Counted from the stretch's first letter, positions 40,201 through 55,200 are shown. The stretch: DNA of 64,000 bases from Mytilus californianus (GCF_021869535.1 NW_026262593.1:68784322-68848321), one strand, 5' to 3'. A program made the numbers and translations. Notes: generated from the letters alone by a model not told the origin.

Positions 40201-43200
40201 ACTTGATCGAACAGATGACTTTCAGATCTTCAGATTTGCTCTCACAATTTTTTGGCAGTTTAAAGTTATAAAAAAATATATATATCACAGCCAGGATAGA
40301 CTTTAATTTAAATTCTTGATTGTACCTGCAACCAGAAGGACAAACACATAATAAAATAAAGTAATCTGGTTAAGCTGCACAACCAGGAGAGATGAACACA
40401 TAAATCAAACAAGCATTCTGAGAGTATTGCATGGCAATACAGTCCCCTACCAGTTAAAAATTCATTGTACTGAAACAAAATGCTAACTTGATCTATAACT
40501 TGTCATGGTGTAAACTATATAACAAATATCAAGTCAATATCTTCAAGCATGACAAAAAAAAAGTGAGGAAAACTGATCATTTGAGTGAATTTTCTAAATC
40601 CAAGGACCATAACTCTGCACAAAATCATCAGACTGTAACAAAATTCGACCTTGATCTGTAACTTGTCATGATATAACTATATACCAATTATTAAATCAAT
40701 ATCTTCAAACATGACAAAAAAAAGTGCAGAAAACTGATTATTTGAGTGAATTTTCTAAGCCCAAGGACCATAACTCTGCATAAAATCATCAGACAGAAAC
40801 ATAATTCGCACTTGTTCTGTTACTTGTCACGATAAAACTATATATCAAATATTAAATCAATATCTTCAAGCCTGAAGAAAAAAAGTGTGGAAAACTGAAT
40901 TGCTGGACTGACGGATGGACAGACAGACAGAGTGCAAACCTAAAGTCCTCTTCGACTTGGTCGGTAGGGGACTAATAACAGGTATAATAAGAAAGTGTGT
41001 AAACTGTTTGATGACAGAAGGACGCCCATGGGTTACATGCTTCTGTCAGAGTGTGGCAAGAGACATGAAATCATTTTAATTGTTTGAATAATAAAACAAT
41101 ACTACAAGTTCTACAAAATGTTCTAACTGAACACATGGACTGTTTGTACCTCATCCACTTGTGCTTGTGTCTGTTGAAGCCTTTTACTGGACTGATATGG
41201 CTGTTGTGGGGGTCCACCTGTGCCAGCTGTTCCTCCATACCCGGACCTAAAATACACAAATCAAAATCTTGACTAAAATGACTGTGGTGGGTAGGTTATG
41301 GGTCCACTGTTTTGAGGTGTATCAATATTCCTAGACCTAGAAAACAAATAATAAAGACAGTTGCTAATTAAAGTCCACTGCTTCCTTTTCTATCTGTGCC
41401 TCCATACTCAGAATTAGGAAGTTCTGGCTTTGATGATGATTAATACAAAAGAAATTTAAAGTAGCCATAGATGTCCTTTATAGCCATCATTTAAATTTCT
41501 TCTTACAATAATAAAAATAAACTGCTTCGCTGAGTGCAGCTGGATATGCCTGCAGAGGTCCAACCCTGAAAAGTTGGGGCAAAAATAGACACAATATTCA
41601 AGCTTGATACAGGTCTGAATTTGGATTGTATTTGTAATTAAATATTTGATATATTATAGGTTTCTCAATAAATGTAGTCAAAGAACTTGAAATTGGTTAT
41701 ATGAAAGATTTCTTGCTGTTGTGCAATACACTGTGCTGTTGCACAATACTTAGTAAATCTGTTGTCAGACTATAAACAAATAAAATCTTATAACTCGGAA
41801 ACGTAAAATCTAATATTTATAATAAAATGCTCCGCTGGGCACAGCTTGATACGACCGCAGAGGTCGAACCCTGAACAGTTGGGGCAAGTATGGACACAAC
41901 ATTCAAGCTTGATACAGCACTGAATTTGGATTGTGATTAAATATTTGACACAGCATAGGTTTATGACACAGAATGAATGTGGTCTAAGAACTTAAAATTT
42001 TTTAATTTACCTATTCAAACCATATCATTATTATTTGCTTTTATATATAAATCAGATATAACCAATTTAAAATGGAAAATTTTAAAGAAAAAAAAAGGAA
42101 AAAAAAATCCCCCCCCCCAAATTTTTTGAACCCCCTTATGATTCATCACCCCCAAACTCAATCCCAGCCTTCCCTTTGTCGTATGGTACCTTGCAGTACA
42201 ATTTCATAGAGATCCATACACTTGAACACAAGTTATTGTCTGGAAACTAGAAAAATGCTTGGTTTTTTTTCCCCTTTTTGGCCCCATATCCCTAAACATT
42301 TAGGGCAATTACCCCCAAACTCAAACCCAGCTTTTTCTTTGTGATATGGAACCTTGTAGTACAATTTTATAAAGATCCATACACTTACACACAAGTTATT
42401 GTCCTGAAACAAGAAAAATGCTTGTTTTTTGCCCCTTTTTTTGCCCCTAATTCCTCAAATTTTTGAGACAATTACCCCCAAAATCAATCCCAGCATTCCC
42501 TTTGTGATATGGAACCTTGTGTTACAATGTCAGAGAGATCCATACACTAACACACAAGTTATGTCTGGAAGTTACAAAAATGCTTATTTTTGGCCCCTAA
42601 TTCCTAAACTGTTGGTACCATAACCCCAATCAATCCCAACCTTCCTTTTGTGGTATTGAACCTTATGGTAAAATTTCATAGAGATCCGTTCACTTGAACT
42701 AAAGTTAGAGTGCGAAAACCACCTTGCAGTATAATTTCAGAGAGATCCATACACTTGAACACAAGTTATTGTCTGGAAACTAGAAAAATGTTTATTTTTG
42801 GCCCCCTTTTGGCCCCTTATTCTTAAACGTTTTGGGCAATTACCCCCAAACTCAATTCCAGCTTTCCCTTTGTGATATGGAACCTAGTAGTACAATTTCA
42901 GAAAGATCCATAGACTTACACACAAGTTATTGTCATGAAAAATGCTTGTTTTTTGGCCCTTTTTTGGCCCCTAATTCCTAAAATTTTGAGGCAATTACCC
43001 CCAAAATCAATCCCAGCATTCCCTGTGTGATATGGAACCTTGTGGTACAATGTCAGAGAGATCCATACACTTGAACACAAGTTATTGTATGGAAACTAGA
43101 ACTAGAGGCTCTAAAGAGCCTGTTTCGCTCACCTTGGTCTATGTGCATATTAAACAAAGGACACAGATGGATTCATGACAAAATTGTGTTTTGGTGATGG

Positions 43201-46200
43201 TGATGTGTTTGTAGATCTTACTTTACTGAACATTCTTGCTCCTTACTATTATCTCTATCTATAATGAACTTGGCCCAGTAGTTACAGTGGAAAATACTTT
43301 GTAAAAATTTACAAAAATTTACAAAATTTATGAAAATTGTAAAAAATTGACTATAAAGGGCAATAACTCCTTAAGGGGTCAATTGACAATTTTGGTCATG
43401 TTGCCTTATTTGTAGATCTAACTTTGCTGTACATTATTGCTGTTAACAGTTTATCTCTATCTATAACAATATTCAAGATAATAACCAAAAGCTGCAAAAT
43501 TTTCTTAAAATTACCAATTCAGGGGCAGCAACCCAACAACGGGTTGCCTGATTGGTCTGAAAATTTCAGGGCAGATAGATCTTGACCTAATGAACAATTT
43601 TATCCTCATCAGATTTGCTCTAAATGCTTTGGTTTCAGAGATATGAGCCAAAAACTGCATTTTACCCTATGTACTATTTTTTAGCCATGTCGGCCATCTT
43701 GGTTCGCATGCGGGGTCATCGGACACATTTTTTAAACTAGATACCTTAATGATGATTCTGGACAAGTTTGGTTAAATTTGTCTTATTAGTTTCAGAGGAG
43801 AAGATTTTTGTAAAAAATTACAAAAAATTACGAAAAATGGTTAAAAATTGACTATAAAGGGCAATAACTCCTTAAGGGGTCAACTGACCATTTTGGTCAA
43901 GTTGACTTATTTGTAGATCTTACTTTGCTGAACATTATTGCTGTTTACAGTTTATCTCTATCTATAATAATGTTCAAGATAATAACCAAAAACTGCAAAA
44001 TTTCCTTGAAATTACCAATTCAGGGGCAGCAACCCAACAACGGGTTGCCTGATTGGTCTGAAAATTTCAGGGCTGATAGATCTTGACCTAATGAACAATT
44101 TTATCCTCATCAGATTTGCTCTTAATGCTTTGGTTTCAGAGATATGAGCCAAAAACTGCATTTTACCCTATGTACTATTTTTTAGCCATGTCGGCCATCT
44201 TGTTTCGCGAGCGGGGTCATCGGACACATTCTTTAAACTAGATACCCTAATGATGATTGTGGACAAGTTTGGTTAAATTTGTCTTAGTAGTTTCAGAGGA
44301 GAAGATTTTTGTAAAAGATTACAAAAATTTACGAAAAAGGGTTAAAAATCGACTATAAAGGGCAATAACTCCTTAAGGGGTCAAATGACCATTTTGGTCA
44401 AGTTGACTTATTTGTAGATCTTACTTTGCTGAACATTATTGCTGTTTACAGTTTATCTCTATCTATAATAATGTTCAAGATAATTACCAAAAACGGCAAA
44501 ATTTCCTTAAAATTACCAATTCAGGGGCAGCAACCCGACAACGGGTTGCCTGATTCATCTGAAAATTTCAGGGCAGATAGATCTTGACCTGATAAACAAT
44601 TTTACCCCATGTCAGATTTGCTCTAAATGCTTTGGTTTCAGAGATATAAGCCAAAATCTACATTTTACCCCTATGTTCTATTTTTAGCCATGGCGGCCAT
44701 CTTGGTTGGTTGGCCGGGTCACCGGACACATTTTTTAAACTAGATACCCCAATGATGATTGTGGCCAAGTTTGGTCAAATTTGGCCCAGTAGTTTCAGAG
44801 GAGAAGATTTTTGTAAAAGTTTACGGACGACGGACGACGGACGCCAAGTGATGAGAAAAGCTCACTTGACCTTTCAGGTCAGGTGAGCTAAAAAGCTTAT
44901 TTTTAGCCCCTGTTGGTACCATACATAACCCCCAAAATCAATCCCAACCTTCCTTTTGTGGTATTGAACCTTATGGTAAAATTTCATAGAGATCCATTCA
45001 CTAAAACTAAAGTTAGAGTGCGAAAACCAATGTGTCTTCGGACGACAAAGACGACGCCGGACAACAAAGACGCCAACGTCATACCAATATATGACCGTGG
45101 TCGTATAAAAATGCTTGAAATCATATTCAAGATTTAGCATACATTCAAGCACTCGTATGGCTGTGAATAAAACTTAATAAAATACGACCAGAGGCAGGTT
45201 GATTATCCCGAATTTTACGATCGCCAGGTCCAAATAGTACCAGTTGCCAAATGGCAACCAATAATGAAATTAAGGTCGCCTGGAGGCTTTATAGGTCCCC
45301 CAGACGACTGTTTTAATAGCCTAAATTGAGGGCTGATCAAGTGAACAAACTTGCATATATATATACAATATTAGTACAGTGTGGCAATAAAAATAATGAT
45401 GAGTTCACTGTATTTTATTTACAACAAAATTCACAATAAAGTATCATGAAAACACATTTTGTGCAAATCAAAAAAAATTTTATTTAAATACAATTTTGTG
45501 AGTAAAAACAAATGAAAAAGTGTAAATTTCATGCAAAACTTTACACAACATTTAAGATAAAATGATACAAATTAGAAGGGCATGCACTAAACATTTGGTT
45601 CATTCAGTATTCACATTTCAGATAAAGAAATACATGAAATATACAGTAAAAGTAATGTTTATAGTCATTTCTGTAAAAAAAAAAAAATAAGTTAAAGGGA
45701 AACTTCGCACAAAAATGAAAAATTGACATTATGTTCATTATGTATAAAAAAGCACAAATTCATAAATATTAAAAGTTTTATTCTGCTAGATAAGAGATCA
45801 CCATCGATTTTAAATTGAGAGTATCAATTCTCTGCATGCGGGCATTTTGTCATCTTCCCGGTTTACAAAACCACTTGATATCTATAAACCACAAAGGACC
45901 AAAACCAGCAGTAACCTAACGTAGTCGTAATTGAGTGTCGATATCTTGTCAAGCGTACGGTTGTTTTATTTTCGACAAGGAAAGCATAAACAGTTAACCG
46001 GGTCACAAAAATGATTATAATATACATGTTTGTGCAACCTTCCCTTACTAACTTGATACGGAAAATGTAATTATTTTTTTTAAATAACTATGGTCTGTCG
46101 TTTTTGAAACAAGAAATTTAAATGGGAATTAGTTAAAAAGTCAAAGTTCAAATAAAAAATAAATGTTCCATGTAAGATTGTTTTCGAAAATCTAATTTGT

Positions 46201-49200
46201 TCATAATTCTTTTAGTTTTATGTAATAAACTTATTTAAATAAATTCGGACCTTCCCTTACATTGTATCTGATCACCAGCATGGCTAAAGGAATTATTTCC
46301 AGCGGTATTGTGAGGTGACACGTCCAGGTATTCAAGCGATTTCCTGTTGGGCTAAAAAATTCATGTTACACAATTACATAATGCAAGTTCATGCATTGCT
46401 TCACTTCTGAGGGTATTGATCAGTGTACACGGCCGATAACTTGTAACTTTCCATTTTAAAACTATCAGGTGTAATATACATCTTTGTCTTGCGTGTCCTA
46501 TAGTGATATACTATAGTCATTACTAAACTCATAGGCTTGTTTACAAATAACATTTCTGGTGTAAAGAATGATATTCATGAAAATCTAAATAATTCCAAAA
46601 AAAGATTTGATAAAATAATAAAATGCTCCCCTGGGGTGCAGCTTGATACGACGGCAGAGGTCGAACCCTGAACAGTTGGGGCAAGTATGGACACAACATT
46701 CAAGCTTGATACAGCTCTGAATTTGGATTGTGATTAAATATTTGACACAGTATAGGTTTCTGACACAGAATGAATGTGGTCTAAGAACTTAAAAAATTTT
46801 AATTTACCTATTCAAATCATATCATTATTATTTGCTTTTATATATAAATCAGAAATAACCAATATAAAATGGAAAATTTTAAAGAAAAAAAAAAGGAAAA
46901 AAAGGAAAAATAAAATGCTTCGCCGAGCGCAGCCTGATACGACCGCAGATGTCGAACCCTGAACAGTTGTGGCAAATTTGGACACAATATTCAAGCTTGA
47001 TACTGTCTGAATTTGGATTGTGATCAAATTTTTGACATAATATAGGTTTCTGACACAAAATAAATGTGGTCAAAGATCTTATAAATCCATTGCCCAATAC
47101 TGTGCAATTGAAGATTTCTTCTTGATACTTTTCAAAAATTCGAAATTTTGAAAAAAAAATATGAATCCCTTAAAAAAATTCGGTAAAAAATTCCCCATCT
47201 CCCCTCAACTTTTTGCAGCCCCCCTTGGAGCAATAACCCCAAAACTCAATCCCAGCCTTTCCTTTGTAGTATGGAACCTTGTAGTACAATTTCACAGAGA
47301 TCCATACACTTACCCACAAGTTATTATCTGGAAACTAGAAAAATGCTTGTTTTTGGCCCTTTATTCCTACATAATTGGGGCAATTAACCCCAAACTCAAT
47401 CCCAGCCTTCCCTTTGTTATATGGAACCTTGTGGTACAATGTCAGAGAGATCCATACACTTACACACTAGTTATTGTCTTGAAACTAGAAAAATGCTTGT
47501 TTTTGGCCCCTTTTTGGCCCTTAATTCCTAAACTGTTGGCCCCATAACCCCTAAAATGAATCCAAACCTTCAACTTGTGGTTTTAAACATTGTGGTACAA
47601 TTTCAGAGCAATAGAAATACTTATACACAAGTTATTATCCTGAAACTAGAAAAATGCTTGTTTTGGGCCCCTTTTTGGGCCCCTAATTCCTAAACGGTTG
47701 GGACCATCATCCCCAAAATCAATCCCAACCTTCCTTTTGTGGTATTTAACCTTCTTAAAAAATTTCATAGAAATCCATATTCTTAAACTAAAGTTATTGT
47801 CTGGAAACCAATGTGTCTACGGACGACGACACAGACGATGACAATATCATACCATTATACGATCCCAAAATATTTTTGCAGTCGTATAAAAATCACCCCC
47901 CCCCCCAAAATTTTTGAACCCCCTTATGATTCATTACCCCAAAACTCAATAACAGCCTTCCCTTTGTGGTATGGTACCTTGCAGTACAATTTCAGAGAGA
48001 TCCATACACTTGAACATGTTGAACACAAGTTGTTGTCTGGAAACTAGAAAAATGCTTGTTTTTTTAATTTTGGCCCCTTTTTGGCCCCAAATTCCTAAAG
48101 GTTTAGGGCAATTACCCCCAAACTCAAACCCAGCTTCCCCTTTGTGATATGGAACCTTGTAGTACAATTTCATAAAGATCCATACACTTACAGTCAGTGG
48201 TACTACTTGTACAAGTAATTTTTATTTACTTGAAGAAGTAAATATTAATATACTTATATAAGTAAATTTGTAGGATACTTATACAAGTGTATTTTATTTA
48301 CTTGTATAGGTCAATTATTTTTTGGCCTATTTATGTCCCTTAGACATTCAGATTTTTTTACTTATACAAGTAAAAAAGTCATCCTATCTTCTTTTCTTGA
48401 ATTCTTAGAACTTCTTTGCTCTAACTGAATTTTGAATTGTCTGTCCTTTGCAGATGTCTTTACTAATCATTTAAGTGTAATTTCATGGACAATGAAAATC
48501 TCATTTGTCTGTTATCTTCAGAACACTGCTCATTTACAAGCCTCCAAGGAGCAATTTTTGAAGGCCTTGCACAAATACTTAAGATCTTTGCGCAATCAGT
48601 TTCTTTGTTGAATTAATGAGATGAAACATTGAACTCTTATCAAAAATTATGAGCTAACCTGAGAAAAATTGTTAAAGGCATGATTTTACATCTCAAAACT
48701 TGAGAATTTTTGAGGGATTGTAAAAAAAATTTACTTGTACAAGTAAATTTTTGAGAAAATTAAGGGGAGATTATTCAAACATTATAATTAACTTATATAA
48801 GTATATTTTATTTACTTCTTCAAGTAAATAAAGATTACTTGTTCAAGTAGTACCCCTGACTGACTTACACACAAGTTATTGTCCTGAAACTAGAAAAATA
48901 AAATTGAGAATGGAAATGGGGAATGTGTCAAAGAGACAACAACCCGACCACAGAACAGACAACAGCAGAAGGCCACCAACAGGTCTTCAATGCAGCGAGA
49001 AATTCCCGCACCCGGAGGCGTCCTTCAGCTGGCCCCTAAACAAATATATATACTAGTTCAGTGATAATGAACGCCATACTAAACTCCAAATTGTACACAA
49101 GAAACTAAAATTAAAAATAATACAAGACTAACAAAGGCTAGAGGCTCCTGACTTGGGACAGGCGCAAAAATGCGGCGGGGTTAAACATGTTTATGAGATC

Positions 49201-52200
49201 TCAACCCTCCCCCTATACCTCTAGCCAATGTAGAAAAGTAAACGCATAACAATACGCACATTAAAATTCAGTTCAAGAGAAGTCCGAGTCTGATGTCAGA
49301 AGATGTAACCAAAGAAAATAAACAAAATGACAATAATACATAAATAACAACAGACTACTAGCAGTTAACTGACATGCCAGCTCCAAACTTCAATTAAACT
49401 GATTGAAAGATTATGTCTTCATCATATGAATATCAGGCACAATCCTTCCCTTTAGGGGTTTAGTATCATACCATCATAACATATATGAGAAGAACATAAC
49501 CCGTGTCATGCCAACAACTGGTTTTTAAATAAATGTGTTTAGTGCCGATGCAAAGACCCTATAAGTGAATCAATATTAACGCCAAAATATGCAATCTTTA
49601 ATGACCTGACAACAGTATCGTAACTATATCCCTTCTTAATAAGTCTATTTAAAGGTTTTGTTAGTTTCAGAGGTGAATACTGACATTTTTGTGCTTTATA
49701 AAGAATATTTCCATAAAAAAATGGATGTGAAATACCTGAACGTATAAGAAGTCTGCATGTTGAGCTATATTTACGAATGATGTCCTTATACCGATGATAA
49801 AATTTAGTAAATGTTTTGACTAGTTTGTGATATCGAAAACCCTGGTGTAATAATTTTTCAGTAATACATAAATTTCTCTCGTTAAAATCTAAAACATTGT
49901 TACATACACGAGCGAATCGTACAAGTTGAGATATATAAACACCGTAAGATGGTGACAAGGGAACGTCACCATCTAAAAATGGATAATTAACGATAGGAAA
50001 TGAAAAATCATCTCTTTTATCATATATTTTAGTATTAAGCTTTCCGTTAATGATATAGATATCAAGATCGAGGAAAGGGCAGTGGTCATTGTTAGTATTA
50101 GCTTTATTTAAAGTAAGTTCAACAGGATAAATTTCTTTAGTATACATACTGAAGTCGTCATTATTGAGAGCCAAAATATCATCCAAATATCTAAAAGTAT
50201 TATTAAATTTGTGTATCAGATGTTGTTTCGATGGGTCTTTACTGATTTTTGTCATAAATTGTAACTCATAGCAATACAAAAAAAGGTCCGCAATAAGTGG
50301 TGCACAGTTAGTCCCCATTGGAATTCCGATAACCTGACGATATACGGAATCTCCAAAGCGAACAAAAATGTTATCTAGTAAAAATTCAAGGGCATATATA
50401 GTATCAAAGCATGTCCAATTGACATAGTTTTTTTGTTTATTGCTACTAAAAAATGACCTAAAAGAGTTTGAACATATATATTCACATTCTGACTTTTTAA
50501 ATGCCCATTTAATTAGGTGTGTGAATTTTTTCTTAATGAGAATGTGAGGCAATGTGGTATATAGGGTAGAAAAATCAAAACTTTGAACAGATTCAAAATC
50601 ACCAATATATGCATGCAATTTATCAAGTACTTCCAACGAGTTCTTGACACTCCAAAAGTAATTAATTCCACTATTTTCGAAGGCCTTATTTGAACAATTT
50701 ATTATCAGGTTTTTGATTGTTCCAAGTGTACTGGTAAGAAGAATAGACAATTTAGTAGTGGAACAATGGCTTGAAGACGAAATGAATCTATATTTGTAAG
50801 GTGTTTTGTGTAGCTTCGGAAGCCAATACATAGTTGGGACTTTCATTGTATTTGGTTCTGTTTGTAAAGCGGTAGCTAAAAGTTTATGTTTGTTACAGAT
50901 GTCGTTTTCTGAAAATGGAGTCAGTTGGAATGTTGGTGAATTGGTGATTTCTTTTTTCAGAACCTCAATGTAAAATTTACGTCAAACAATAATAATATTA
51001 TTAGCAGCTTTATCGGCCGGGACAAAAACAAATTCCTTGGCAAGTTCTTTTAGTTTATGTTTGATACGAGAAATAGGTTTATTGTGGTTATTGTTAAGAG
51101 TAAAATGTTCTTTAAAATGTTGAATACGTATATCAACTATGTTCATTACTGATTTAAAAAAAGAGTCCAAAGATTTTTTGTCAGCTTTTTCCCGTTTTAT
51201 CCATTTCAGACAGTAAGTTTGGAGTGAGTCGTGGATGATATTACGACACTCATTCCAATTAATTATTGACGGGGGACGATATTTAGGTCCTTTACTGAGG
51301 AATGATTTTAACTCTCGGTCTTGAACGATGTTAAGATCTCCTGTTATAACATGGGAAATGGGTCCATAAATGTATTCGGAATTACTGCAATTACATGAAG
51401 TAGGTGTATTTTCACTGATATTAACATCTTTACACAATTGGCTATAATTAAACACAAATTTCCGGGTAGATTTCTTGTAAATATAACAAATAAGAGGGAG
51501 CTCAGTATTATCAAAATATCCCGGAATTTGTTCTTTAACAGAATGGTCGTTAAAAATACCGGCAATATTTACAAAATCAAAACCTTTATTGACATACTTT
51601 ATTTTAATAAACTGTTTTTTATGATCTTCAGGGCGATCAATTTTGGGAAACAGTTTAGAATAACAATATGCCATTATAATTTGAACGATTTCATACTTAG
51701 GACTGCTATATGAAATTGTATTGCAATCCTCTAAAATTTTATTTAACATATTAACCGGTAATGAACAGAGCTTTGTTAACAGATAATGTCTGCCGTTGTT
51801 TTTTGAAATAGAAATTAGGTCCTAATTTTGAGGCAATTACCCCCAAAATCAATCCCAGCATTCCCTTTGTGATATGGAACCTTGTGGTACAATGTCAGAG
51901 AGATCCATACACTAACACACAAGTTATGTCTGGAAGTTACAAAATGCTTGTTTTATGCCCCTTTTTGGCCCCTAATTCCTAAAATTTTGAGGCATTTAAC
52001 CCCAAAATCAATCCCAGCCTTCCCTTAGTGGTATGGTACCTTGCAGTACAATTTCAGAGAGATCCATACACTTGAACACAAGTTATTGTTTGAAACTAGA
52101 AAAATACTTATTTTTGGCCCCTTTTTCCTAAACGTTTTGGGCAATTACCCCCAAACTCAATTCCAGCTTTCCCTTTCTGATATGAAACCTTGTAGTACAA

Positions 52201-55200
52201 TTTCAGAAAGATCCATACACTTACACACAAGTTATTGTCATGAAACTAGAAAAATGCTTGTTTTTTGCCCCTTTTTTGGCCCCTACATTTGTAATTCCTG
52301 AAATTTTGAGGCAATTACCCCCAAAATCAATCCCAGCATTCCCTTTGTGATATGGAACCTTGTGGTACAATGTCAGAGAGATCCATACACTAACACACAA
52401 GTTATGTCTGGAAGTTACAAAAATGCTTATTTTTGGCCCCTAATTCCTTAACTGTTGGTACAGTGTACCATAACCCCCAAAATCAATCCCAACCTTCCTT
52501 TTGTGGTAACGAACCTTATGGTAAAATTTCATAGAGATCCGTTCACTTAAACTAAAGTTAGAGTGCGAAAACCAATGTGTCTTCGGACGACGACGACGAT
52601 GCCAACGTCATACCAATATACGACCGCAAAAAAATTTTGCGGTTGATAAAAATCTACATATTTTCCAAGGGTAAATCGGGGAAAATGTAAGTATATACTC
52701 GATGTCAATAATTATGGACATTTTGAAACATATAAATATTTATTTAACAAAAATGTACGCACTTGTTGATCATTTTTTTTTTGCCTACATGTAGATAGAA
52801 AGTTACGGAACTATAGATAGCCGCAACTTAAAATATAAACATGTATATTGAATATAAGAAAGAAACATCCAGAACCAATCTGAATTAAATACAGGTCGAT
52901 ATCTAACTTGCTTCGGTTCATCGAAGTTATGGACATAGTAAAATCACTGATTTATATTTCAATAAGATTGTTCTCGAACAGTTTAAGAAATTCGTCATCA
53001 CCACAATTGTTGGGTATAATGTAAAATAATGTGAACATGGTTCTATTAGTACCTTATGTCAATGTTTCTGCTCCGACATGCATGTTATATATATGCTACT
53101 GGACGTACACTAATGATCCCCAAAAAGCCTATATTTGAAGAAATAAAGAAACTTCACTCCAAATAGACTGATAGTAGTTGTATTAACGTCTGATCAGCTA
53201 GGGGGTTGATTAATTTACTTACTTAGCTTGTGGGGGAATAAACCATTCCCAATATTGCACTTATGCATAAAATATTAAATGAGAGTAATATAAGAGAAAA
53301 TATAAATACGAAAAGTCACATATCTGGTAGAAAAAGTCTCACAAACTATAGGATTTCGAAAGTTACAAAATAAGAACGTTGTATTTATGAATTTACAAGA
53401 AGAATTCTGTTCTTGGACGTAGTTTTCTTTTTTTTTAGTTCAGTGATATAAATTGAGAAAAAAAAATCTAGTCAGAATTTAAATCGTTCCGACAATCCCC
53501 CACCTAAGACTCCTCTAAAATCATGAATGGTCATGCTTCACAATCATCAGAATTTTCTTTGCATTGGTACATTCTGTATTGGTAGTGATTAAGGTATAAC
53601 ATAGCTACTTGTATATTACCGGTATGTGGTTAGGTGACGTGCCATGAGGTCTTACGTATACAGGTTCACATTTATAATGGTTTCTGATATAACTTGGTTT
53701 TATGAAATTCACACTTCTGTATGTTCTGTATACCAAATTCACATCCTATTTTCAGACCAAATGAGGATGTGAATATTTTCCAGGAAAAATATTGAGCATC
53801 AAATTAATTTCGGGATTTTTTTCCTTTCTTGGTATTAAATCATCACAGAAATTTAAAGAATATACTGCTTGTCTGCTTTAGTATTCTTGTCATTTTAGAA
53901 ACACATATATGTGTGTGTATATGTCTCTGGTTTATGAATGAATGGTAAGTCTTGCAAAGGTACAAGATATAAAGCACATTGAAAATTTATTCCGCCAGTC
54001 TGCCTCCATTCAAAAAAGGAAAGTTGACGTTAGATTAATTCTGTTAATTTTTTTTAAACATCGTTGGTCAAATAGATATAGTATTTATACATTATGAGAT
54101 TTAAAATATTTCAATAAGGGCATTCCCGATTAGGTAAATGTAAATCGCTTTGGACTGACCAAACTATATTAATGTAACTGATATAATTTTCTCTGCACAT
54201 TTAAATATTCAAGATTACCGATGATAATTGAAAATAGTACAGTTTTTGGTTTATACACTCGTTTTAGTGGGCCATTTTTATTTATAGAACTATTTTATTG
54301 AAAGTAATTCAGAATTTCGATGTTACAACAAAATACTCACCTATTTATTAAAAAAAAATTTAACGGCGATTCAGGTATTTTGCCACCATATTCCTACATT
54401 ATTTTTTATGTGTTTCACACCTGAAACGGTGAACCCTTGAGGCCAAACAACACTCTAGAGAAGATCAAAAGATTAAAATTACATAATGCTAATCTTTTAA
54501 TTATCGTGAATTTAATCACGCCTTTACCAGGTAGTGTCAGTGTAATACACACTGTTTTTACACAGTACTAGCGGAAAATGTTTGCTAGACTGAAGCAAGA
54601 ATTTGTATAGCATGTATAGTAAGACAAATCCTCGACTGAAGTAAAAGGTGAGAATACAAACATGCATTTTTATTACAATATCAGTTATAAATGTTTGTTC
54701 AACATATCCGTCGGAAAAAAATTAATAAAAATATTCTATTGTATGATTTACTTTTATTGCAATAATTAATCATATCAGAAATCCGTAAAATATAAATCGT
54801 ACATTTTGATTTAAAAATTTGCATGGCTGGTCACTTTACTCACTTAGTTATTAGTTGGTTAAACAAGGAATTATTTGAATCTGGAATAATTTTGAATTCT
54901 GGAAAATTGATTAGAAATGTATGATGAAAACTAACCCAACTAAATAGGGTTAGCCATGCGCGCATGGCTAATGTTAATTTTAATTTCACTATCATTTTAG
55001 TATGAACTAACTAACCCCTCTTAGCCATGCGCGCATGGCTAACCCTATTTAGTTGGGTTAGTTTTCATCATAAATTTCTCATCAATTTTCCAGAATTCAA
55101 AATTATTCCAGATTCAAATAATTCCTTGTTGTTAATAGATATGCAAAATAGTCGTTGATGCGCTTTAAATTGCATTATTAGATGATTAACGAACAAGACT

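Larger units (their letters stand above)
48899..51822 (-). mobile_element. Penelope-like retroelement, 5'-truncated, inserted in F1
   Basis: About 2.9 kb on the minus strand. Coding part 51822-49539 is one reading frame cut by a single TGA; downstream, 49538-48899 is the 3' region (inverse of GGGAATGTGTCAAAGAGACA and GGGACAGGCGCAAAAATGCG). The 5' edge meets F1 sequence with the frame still open, so the N-terminus is missing. Between the two F1 flanks about 50 bp of monomer is absent. No LTR-like repeats seen in this copy. Confidence 0.9.
46618..52652. mobile_element. F1 element copy 6, host of three nested insertions
   Basis: Head ATAAAATGCTCCCCTGGGGT at 46618. Interrupted by F1 copy 7 (46910-47891), a MITE (48191-48862) and a Penelope-like element (48899-51822). 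The remaining monomers at 47892-48190, 48863-48898 and 51823-52560 are in order, and the tail (GGACGACGACGACGATGCC to GCGGTTGATAAAAA) ends at 52652. Confidence 0.85.

Noticed and set aside
41071..41272. 62-codon frames on both strands over VAMP exon 3
   Set aside because: Shadows of the exon; the true frame is fixed by [11 protein letters not shown].
51344..51713. 73-codon minus and 91-codon plus frames
   Set aside because: Other-frame shadows of the Penelope-like coding sequence.
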